Below, one piece after another: positions 55,068-64,000 of a stretch of 64,000 nt of DNA. The translations under genes were made by a program, and so were the position numbers. The DNA lies in the NCBI RefSeq assembly GCF_025905425.1, contig NZ_CP109603.1, positions 1,462,001 through 1,526,000 of the forward strand. The letters are read 5' to 3'. The notes under the pieces are model-generated. The model had not been told where the DNA came from, made no database searches, and saw only the letters and a list, made by a program, of their open reading frames with translations. Numbering within the stretch: position 1 is the stretch's first letter; each line of letters begins with the position of its first letter. This stretch comes from Pseudomonas putida (GTDB lineage Bacteria > Pseudomonadota > Gammaproteobacteria > Pseudomonadales > Pseudomonadaceae).

Positions 55068-56303
55068 GTGCTCCGCACCCATGCCATCCCCCGCAAGATC
55101 GCCTTGCTCAGCCTATTCTTGGCGGCCATTGGCACAGCCCAGGCCAGTGGCAGCCTGAGCTTGCCCGAAGCGCTTGCCGCTGCGTTCGCGCAGAACCCGG
55201 AACTCGCCGCTGCAGGCCGTGAAATCGGTGTCGCCGAAGGCGAGCGGCGCCAGGCTGGGTTGATGCCCAACCCGGAGCTGTCCTGGGAGGTCGAGGACAC
55301 TCGCCGCGACACCCGCACCACCACGGTCACCCTGAGCCAGCCGCTAGAACTCGGTGGCAAGCGGGGGGCGCGTATCGCTGTGGCCGGTACCGGCCAGAGC
55401 ATTGCCCAGCTTGAGTTGGAGCGGCAGCGCAACAGCTTGCGCGCCGATGTGGTGCAGGCCTTTCACGCAGCCCTGCGAGCGCAGACGGCGCTGGAGCTGG
55501 CGCAGCAGTCGCAGGCACTGACAGAACGCGGGCTGCGCGTGGTGCAAGGGCGCGTGACGGCCGGTCAGGCGTCGCCGGTGGAAACCACACGCGCCCAGGT
55601 GCAGCTAGCCCAGGCGCAGGCTGCAGTGCGCCGCGCCGCCTCGCAGCGCAGCATGGCCTATCAGGCCCTGGCGCGGCTGACGGGCAGCCCGCTGGCGACC
55701 TTCGACCGCCTGCAGGCCAGCACTCTGTCGCCGGGTGCCGCGCCCAAGGCCGAGGCCCTGCTCGACAGGGTCGCGCAGACCGTCGAGTGGCGCCTGGCGG
55801 CGGCGCAGGTCGAGCGAGGCGAAGCGTCGCTGGGTTCGGAAAAGGCCCAGCGCATACCCAACCTTACCGTCAGCCTGGGTAGCCAATACAGCCGCGAAGA
55901 CCGCGAGCGGGTCAATGTGGTCGGGCTGTCCATGCCTCTGCCGTTGTTCGACCGCAATCAGGGCAACGTGCTGGTCGCTGCACGGCGTGCCGACCAGGCA
56001 CGCGACCTGCGCAACGCCGTCGAACTGCGCTTGCGCAGCGAGACCCGCAGCGCCCTCAGCCAGTGGGCCACCGCCATGCAGGACGTGCAGGCCTACGACC
56101 GCACCATCCTGCCCTCGGCGCAGCAGGCGGTGGACACCGCCACCCGCGGCTTCGAAATGGGCAAGTTCGCCTTCCTCGATGTGCTCGACGCCCAACGCAC
56201 GCTGATTGAGGCGCGCGGGTTGTACCTGGATGCACTGGCCTCGGCGATCGATGCGCGGGCCCAGGTCGAGCGCATGTATGGCGACCTTGAGGGCGGTTTG
56301 TGA
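55068..56303 (+). CDS. czcC: Outer-membrane channel of a heavy-metal RND efflux system
   Basis: A 411-residue TolC-family protein with a signal peptide ending GTAQA. It shows two alpha-hairpin repeats: LSLPEALAAAFAQNPELAAA ... SWEVEDTR, and LPLFDRNQGNVLVAARRADQ ... VERMYGDLEGGL. It forms the outer-membrane exit duct of the CzcCBA complex, which pumps Zn, Co or Cd out of the periplasm or cytosol. It starts at GTG 55068 with GAGGA upstream. First gene of czcCBA; a 12-bp hairpin lies between it and czcB. Confidence 0.92.
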   Translation: MLRTHAIPRKIALLSLFLAAIGTAQASGSLSLPEALAAAFAQNPELAAAGREIGVAEGERRQAGLMPNPELSWEVEDTRRDTRTTTVTLSQPLELGGKRGARIAVAGTGQSIAQLELERQRNSLRADVVQAFHAALRAQTALELAQQSQALTERGLRVVQGRVTAGQASPVETTRAQVQLAQAQAAVRRAASQRSMAYQALARLTGSPLATFDRLQASTLSPGAAPKAEALLDRVAQTVEWRLAAAQVERGEASLGSEKAQRIPNLTVSLGSQYSREDRERVNVVGLSMPLPLFDRNQGNVLVAARRADQARDLRNAVELRLRSETRSALSQWATAMQDVQAYDRTILPSAQQAVDTATRGFEMGKFAFLDVLDAQRTLIEARGLYLDALASAIDARAQVERMYGDLEGGL

Positions 56304-56307
56304 ATCA

Positions 56308-56339
56308 GGGTCCGCTGCGCGGCCCATCGCAGCGGACCC
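56308..56339 (+). other. Strong hairpin between czcC and czcB
   Basis: A perfect 12-bp inverted repeat (GGGTCCGCTGCG / CGCAGCGGACCC, arms 56308-56319 and 56328-56339, 8-nt loop), 5 bp after the czcC stop and 37 bp before the czcB start. It has no T-run. It may tune the ratio of the subunits by attenuation or by protecting a processed mRNA end. Confidence 0.6.
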
Positions 56340-56376
56340 ACTGGCTTGAGCAACAATACGAACAGCAGGAGCAACA

Positions 56377-60739
<4,363 letters not shown>

Positions 60740-60752
60740 TAATGCCGGGGCC

Positions 60753-60846
60753 GCTGTGCGGCCCTTCGCATCCCACAGGTGCCGCGCCTTTTTCTGGCTA
60801 TCGCGGTCCCTGTGGGAGCTGGCTTGCCTGCGAAGGGCTGCACAGC
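60753..60846. repeat. Degenerate REP pair after czcA
   Basis: Outer arms GCTGTGCGGCCCTTCGCA (60753-60770) and its complement with one mismatch (60829-60846), plus inner arms TCCCACAGG / CCTGTGGGA (60771-60779 and 60809-60817). The core resembles the other REPs but has mutations. It lies between czcA and the convergent MHS-family gene. Confidence 0.7.
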
Positions 60847-60858
60847 AGCCCCCAAACC

Positions 60859-62196
60859 TCAAACGCTGCTACGGGCTCCTGGCCGCACGCTGTCGACGCC
60901 GGCCTCATCATGCAACGAAATCCGCGACGTCTCCGGCAACGCCAACCCGCCTACCAGCGCCACCAGTGCAATCACCACCAGGTAAAACGCCGGCGCCAGG
61001 CTGCTGCCGGTCTGCCCGATCAACCAGGTCGCCACCAATGGCGCAGTGCCGCCAAACAGCGTGTAGGCCACGTTGTAGGTGATTGCCGAGGCGGTATAGC
61101 GGGTCCGGGTCGGGAAGCTTTCCGACAGCAAAGCCGCAGTCACCACGCCACTGCACAGTGCACCGACCGCCAATAGAATCACCCCCAGCAGCGCCCCGGA
61201 CAGCGAACCGGAACTGGCCAGCCAATACGCAGGGAACACGCAGATCATCACCCACAGGCAGGTGAAGCCAATGGTCTTGCGCCGCCCCACCCGGTCGGAA
61301 AACGCCCCGGCCAGCGGGCAGCCGATGGCGGCGAACAGCAAGGCCACGGTGGTCACCAGCAGCGACTGCGCGCGGGTCAGGTTGCCGACCAGTTGCAGGT
61401 AGGTGGCAAAGTAGGTGGTGAACATATAGAACGACAGCGCCGTCAACGAAATGAACGCCCCCAGGTTACGGATGGCTCGGCCATGGTTGCGCAGGGTCTC
61501 CTTGAGGGGCGAATGCTCGTGCTCCTTGCCTTGGGCGACGGCTTCGCGGAACGCTGGGGTCTCCTCCATGCGCCAGCGCAGGTACAGGCCCACCAACCCC
61601 AACGGGGCGGCGATCAGAAATGGCACACGCCAGCCCCAGGCGTTCATCGCCTCGGCCGTCAGGTTCGCTTCCAGGCCATAGGCGATCACCGCCGCGCAGG
61701 CAAAGGCAGAAAAGGTCGAGACTGGGACAAAGCTGCCGTAGAACGCGCGCTTGTCGTTGGGCGCATGTTCCATCAGGTAGGCGCAGGCACCGGCGTACTC
61801 GCCCCCCGCCGAGAAGCCCTGCAGGCAGCGGGCCAGGGTCAGCAGTACGGGGGCCGCCAGGCCAATGCTGGCATAGGTCGGCAACAAGCCGATCAAGGTG
61901 GTGGAACCGGCCATCAGCAGGATGGTCAGCGACAGGATGCGCTTGCGCCCAAGGCGGTCACCCAGCGCGCCGAACACGATGCCGCCGAGCGGGCGCAGGG
62001 CAAACGCCACGGCAAACACGGCAAAGGTCTTGAGCAAGGCCACACTGGCATCTTCGCTGGCGAAGAACTGGCTGGCGATGAGGGTGGCGAGAAAGCCATA
62101 AACGGCGAAGTCGAACCATTCGACGAAGTTGCCAATGGCCGAGGCGGCGATCACCCGGCGCAGGGTGGCGGGGGATACCTCATGAGGTGCGGACAT
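60859..62196 (-). CDS. MFS transporter, metabolite:H+ symporter (MHS) family
   Basis: A 445-residue twelve-helix transporter. MHS features are IGNFVEWFDFAVYGFLATLI in helix 1, FALRPLGGIVFGALGDRLGR with the DRxGRK loop, and RCLQGFSAGGEYAGACAYLM. Family members import organic acids or osmolytes (proline/betaine, alpha-ketoglutarate, shikimate, citrate). The shikimate-like aroE/aroQ pair lies 6 kb away, but that is too far to assign the substrate. Convergent with czcA; monocistronic. Confidence 0.92.
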   Translation of the reverse strand: MSAPHEVSPATLRRVIAASAIGNFVEWFDFAVYGFLATLIASQFFASEDASVALLKTFAVFAVAFALRPLGGIVFGALGDRLGRKRILSLTILLMAGSTTLIGLLPTYASIGLAAPVLLTLARCLQGFSAGGEYAGACAYLMEHAPNDKRAFYGSFVPVSTFSAFACAAVIAYGLEANLTAEAMNAWGWRVPFLIAAPLGLVGLYLRWRMEETPAFREAVAQGKEHEHSPLKETLRNHGRAIRNLGAFISLTALSFYMFTTYFATYLQLVGNLTRAQSLLVTTVALLFAAIGCPLAGAFSDRVGRRKTIGFTCLWVMICVFPAYWLASSGSLSGALLGVILLAVGALCSGVVTAALLSESFPTRTRYTASAITYNVAYTLFGGTAPLVATWLIGQTGSSLAPAFYLVVIALVALVGGLALPETSRISLHDEAGVDSVRPGARSSV

Positions 62197-62343
62197 ATAG
62201 GAGCTCTCCGGATTCCATTGGCAGCCTGAATGAACGTGGCGCGGTCGGGCCGCGCCCTCATTGTTGTGTATGCCAGTAGATCGGTGAGCGCCCGCAGGGG
62301 CTTCGTCGAGGGCGACATTGGGATGCCTGTTTCAACCAGGCGG

Positions 62344-63114
62344 CTACTGCCGGCCCACCTTCCACGGCGCATAGTCGAGCTCGCTGTAACCTTCGGCCTT
62401 ACCCTGCTCGTTGGGGCTGAAGCCTGGCATTTGGCTCAGGTCGAGCTTCATGCAACGGCTGTTGAGCTGCGCCTGCAGGTTGCCGTCCAGGCGGAAGGCG
62501 TCTTCACGCAGCGGGTTCGGGGAAAGCTGCACCAGGCAGCCCTCGACCTTGCCTTGGGTATTGGCCTGGTAGAACACTGAAGCCTTGCCGATGCTGGTGA
62601 CCGGTTGATCGCGCAGCAGTTGCTGCCAGAAGTACTCACGCTGGGCAATGGCCCGATGGCGGGCGGTGCCGGGGGCCTGAATCGCGCGTGGCAACTGGAC
62701 GACGATCGGTGCGCGCACCTCAAGCGTGTCTTCGCCGTTGAACAGCGCCGCTGGCACGACCGGGTAGATGGTTTTCCAGCACAGTGCTTCGACCAGGTTC
62801 GCCAACGCCTGATGGTCGGAGGGCATTACATCGGCGGGCAGTAGCGCGCCGTACTTGAGGGGGGCTTTTCTGGCCTTGCAGGCCACCGGGGCGCTCTGCC
62901 GGTCGAAGGTGACTTGCAGGGTGACGGCGCCAATCTGCTCGCCGGTCGGGGCCAGCGCGATGCTGCGCTGCAAGGCTTGCTGCATGTCGACGGTGAAGGT
63001 TTTGAAGGCCTGGGCATCGGCTTTTATCTGGCTGTCGGCAGAGGGGGAGGATTGGCAGCCGACGAGCGTAACGAGGGCGGCGCTCAGGAGCGCGGGGGGC
63101 AGAATCTTGAACAC
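62344..63114 (-). CDS. Hypothetical lipoprotein
   Basis: A 256-residue protein. Starting at GTG 63114, with AAGGAAG upstream, gives a lipoprotein signal (FKILPPALLSAALVTLVGC) with the lipid Cys at about residue 20. The middle (GAVTLQVTFDRQSAPVACK ... LVEALCWKTIYPVVPAAL) loosely resembles a TonB-C-terminus-like fold, but I do not recognise the family. Several Cys may pair. It lies next to a TonB-dependent receptor gene on the same strand; whether they cooperate is unknown. Confidence 0.6.
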   Translation of the reverse strand: MFKILPPALLSAALVTLVGCQSSPSADSQIKADAQAFKTFTVDMQQALQRSIALAPTGEQIGAVTLQVTFDRQSAPVACKARKAPLKYGALLPADVMPSDHQALANLVEALCWKTIYPVVPAALFNGEDTLEVRAPIVVQLPRAIQAPGTARHRAIAQREYFWQQLLRDQPVTSIGKASVFYQANTQGKVEGCLVQLSPNPLREDAFRLDGNLQAQLNSRCMKLDLSQMPGFSPNEQGKAEGYSELDYAPWKVGRQ

Positions 63115-63231
63115 GTGAACTTCCTTGCTGAAGCGGTAGCCGGGTGTCTTCGTGAGCCGGCGAATCATGAACATGGGAGCTTATCACTGGCGGCTCTGCC
63201 ACGGGATAACCCCCGTGGCAGAGCCGTTCGC

Positions 63232-64000
63232 TCAGAAGCGCATATCCAGCGCCACCTCGAAGGTACGCGGCGCGCCCATGTAGTACTGGAAGCTGTAGGC
63301 CTGTTTGGCATACACCTCGTCGGTGAGGTTGCGCACCCGCCCAGTCACCGTGGTGTGTTCATCCAGCCGGTAGCGGGCGAAGGCTCCGAACAGTGTGTAG
63401 GCCGGTGCCTTGAGGGTGTTGGCATTGTCGGCGTACACCGAGCCCACGTAGCGCCCATCGACCCCCGCCGACCACGCGGATGTGAAGCTGTAGGTCAGCC
63501 ACAGGTTAGCGACGTTGGCCGGTACGTTGACCGGCGCATTGCCCTTGCGTGATACCGACACGCCGTTGACCGCTTCGTTGAACGTATCGTACTGCGCATC
63601 GACGTAGGCGTAGTTGGCCTCGGCCAGCAGTTTCGGGGTGACCTGCAGCCGCCCGGACAGCTCGACACCGCGTGAGGTCTGTTGACCTGCCTGGACCGTC
63701 AGGTTGGCATCGTTGGAATCGCGCACGGCGAAGTCCTTGCGCACGATCTGGTACAGCGCCAGCGTGGCGGCGCCGCGGCCGTCGAGGAAATCGAACTTGC
63801 TGCCGACTTCCCATTGCTCGCCTTTGGACAGGTCGAACAAGCCCACGTTGGAATAGGTCGCCGCCGCCAGCGAGCCGGCCGGCAAATCGGCTGAGCTGCT
63901 GTACTGTGCGTACACACTGGCGGTTGGCGTCAGCGCGTAGGTCAGGCCGATGCGCCCGGAAAGCGGCTCCCAACGGCGTTCGAAAAACGCCGGCGACGTG
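63232..64000 (-). CDS. TonB-dependent siderophore receptor, C-terminal part
   Basis: The last 255 codons of an outer-membrane beta-barrel receptor; the gene runs off the right edge. Barrel features are TPTASVYAQYSSSADLPAG, EQWEVGSKFDFLDGRGAATL, SRGVELSGRLQVTPKLL, WLTYSFTSAWSAGVDGRYVG and TGRVRNLTDEVYAKQAY, and it ends in VALDMRF, with the terminal aromatic required for barrel assembly. The segment is typical of receptors for ferric siderophores. The plug domain, TonB box and any Fur site are outside the window. Confidence 0.9.
   Translation of the reverse strand, partial: TSPAFFERRWEPLSGRIGLTYALTPTASVYAQYSSSADLPAGSLAAATYSNVGLFDLSKGEQWEVGSKFDFLDGRGAATLALYQIVRKDFAVRDSNDANLTVQAGQQTSRGVELSGRLQVTPKLLAEANYAYVDAQYDTFNEAVNGVSVSRKGNAPVNVPANVANLWLTYSFTSAWSAGVDGRYVGSVYADNANTLKAPAYTLFGAFARYRLDEHTTVTGRVRNLTDEVYAKQAYSFQYYMGAPRTFEVALDMRF

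Overview
The window is a 64-kb piece of a Pseudomonas chromosome, almost certainly from the P. putida group. GC is high with strong GC3, genes are dense and in short operons, and palindromic REP pairs with the core GCGGGCTTGCCCGCG or close variants sit in several gaps. The metH/cti divergon and the order nfuA, SCO, AzlCD, polB, metal-RND are typical of that group. The core is housekeeping, with several accessory loci inserted in it.

Layout. 0-5.4 kb: the start of an Fsr-like MFS gene, a DUF3303 protein, mlaA/vacJ with a small overlapping partner, an OmpR/EnvZ-type two-component pair, a DUF1348 protein and an aldo/keto reductase. 5.7-14.9 kb: two giant tandem leucine-rich-repeat proteins of the DUF6543 ('dermonecrotic toxin'/LRR/NEL) family. 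14.9-29 kb: cysI-DUF934, a periplasmic binding protein, small membrane proteins, metH, cti, an acyltransferase, nfuA, and a SCO/PCu(A)C copper-delivery pair. 28.7-30.4 kb: an AT-rich gap with two palindromes before a lone MFS exporter. 30.5-41.6 kb: azlC-azlD-araC, a Sel1-like protein, a YqcI/LysE/SGNH operon divergent from a LysR gene, a second LysR facing an MFS exporter, and polB. 41.6-46.2 kb: a third giant LRR protein, this one with an intact C-terminal NEL-type E3 ubiquitin-ligase domain. 46.4-61 kb: a metal and redox neighbourhood. It holds an Hvf/bufferin-type RiPP operon (an EGKCG-repeat precursor, a DUF692 MNIO enzyme and a DUF2063 partner), DoxX, a ferric-reductase-like membrane protein, a two-component system, a DUF2790/DipZ-like thioredoxin pair, an extra aroE/aroQ pair and czcCBA. 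61-64 kb: an MHS-type transporter, a lipoprotein and the C-terminal end of a TonB-dependent receptor.

The most interesting signals are two. First, the three LRR toxins look like three stages of one architecture: one ends before the ligase domain, one carries an internal ligase-like domain whose catalytic Cys is replaced by Ile and which is followed by a second LRR array, and one is intact. Second, the RiPP operon seems wired to the nearby two-component system by a shared direct repeat (GTATC-N5-GTATC type). That repeat occurs upstream of the RiPP precursor, upstream of the ferric-reductase-like gene and in the response-regulator promoter region. A separate CopR/CzcR-type box (TGACA-N5-GTAAT) precedes czcC.

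Limits: family calls come from reading motifs and overall resemblance, with no database search. Regulatory sites are pattern matches only. No rRNA, tRNA, CRISPR array, insertion sequence or prophage was recognised.
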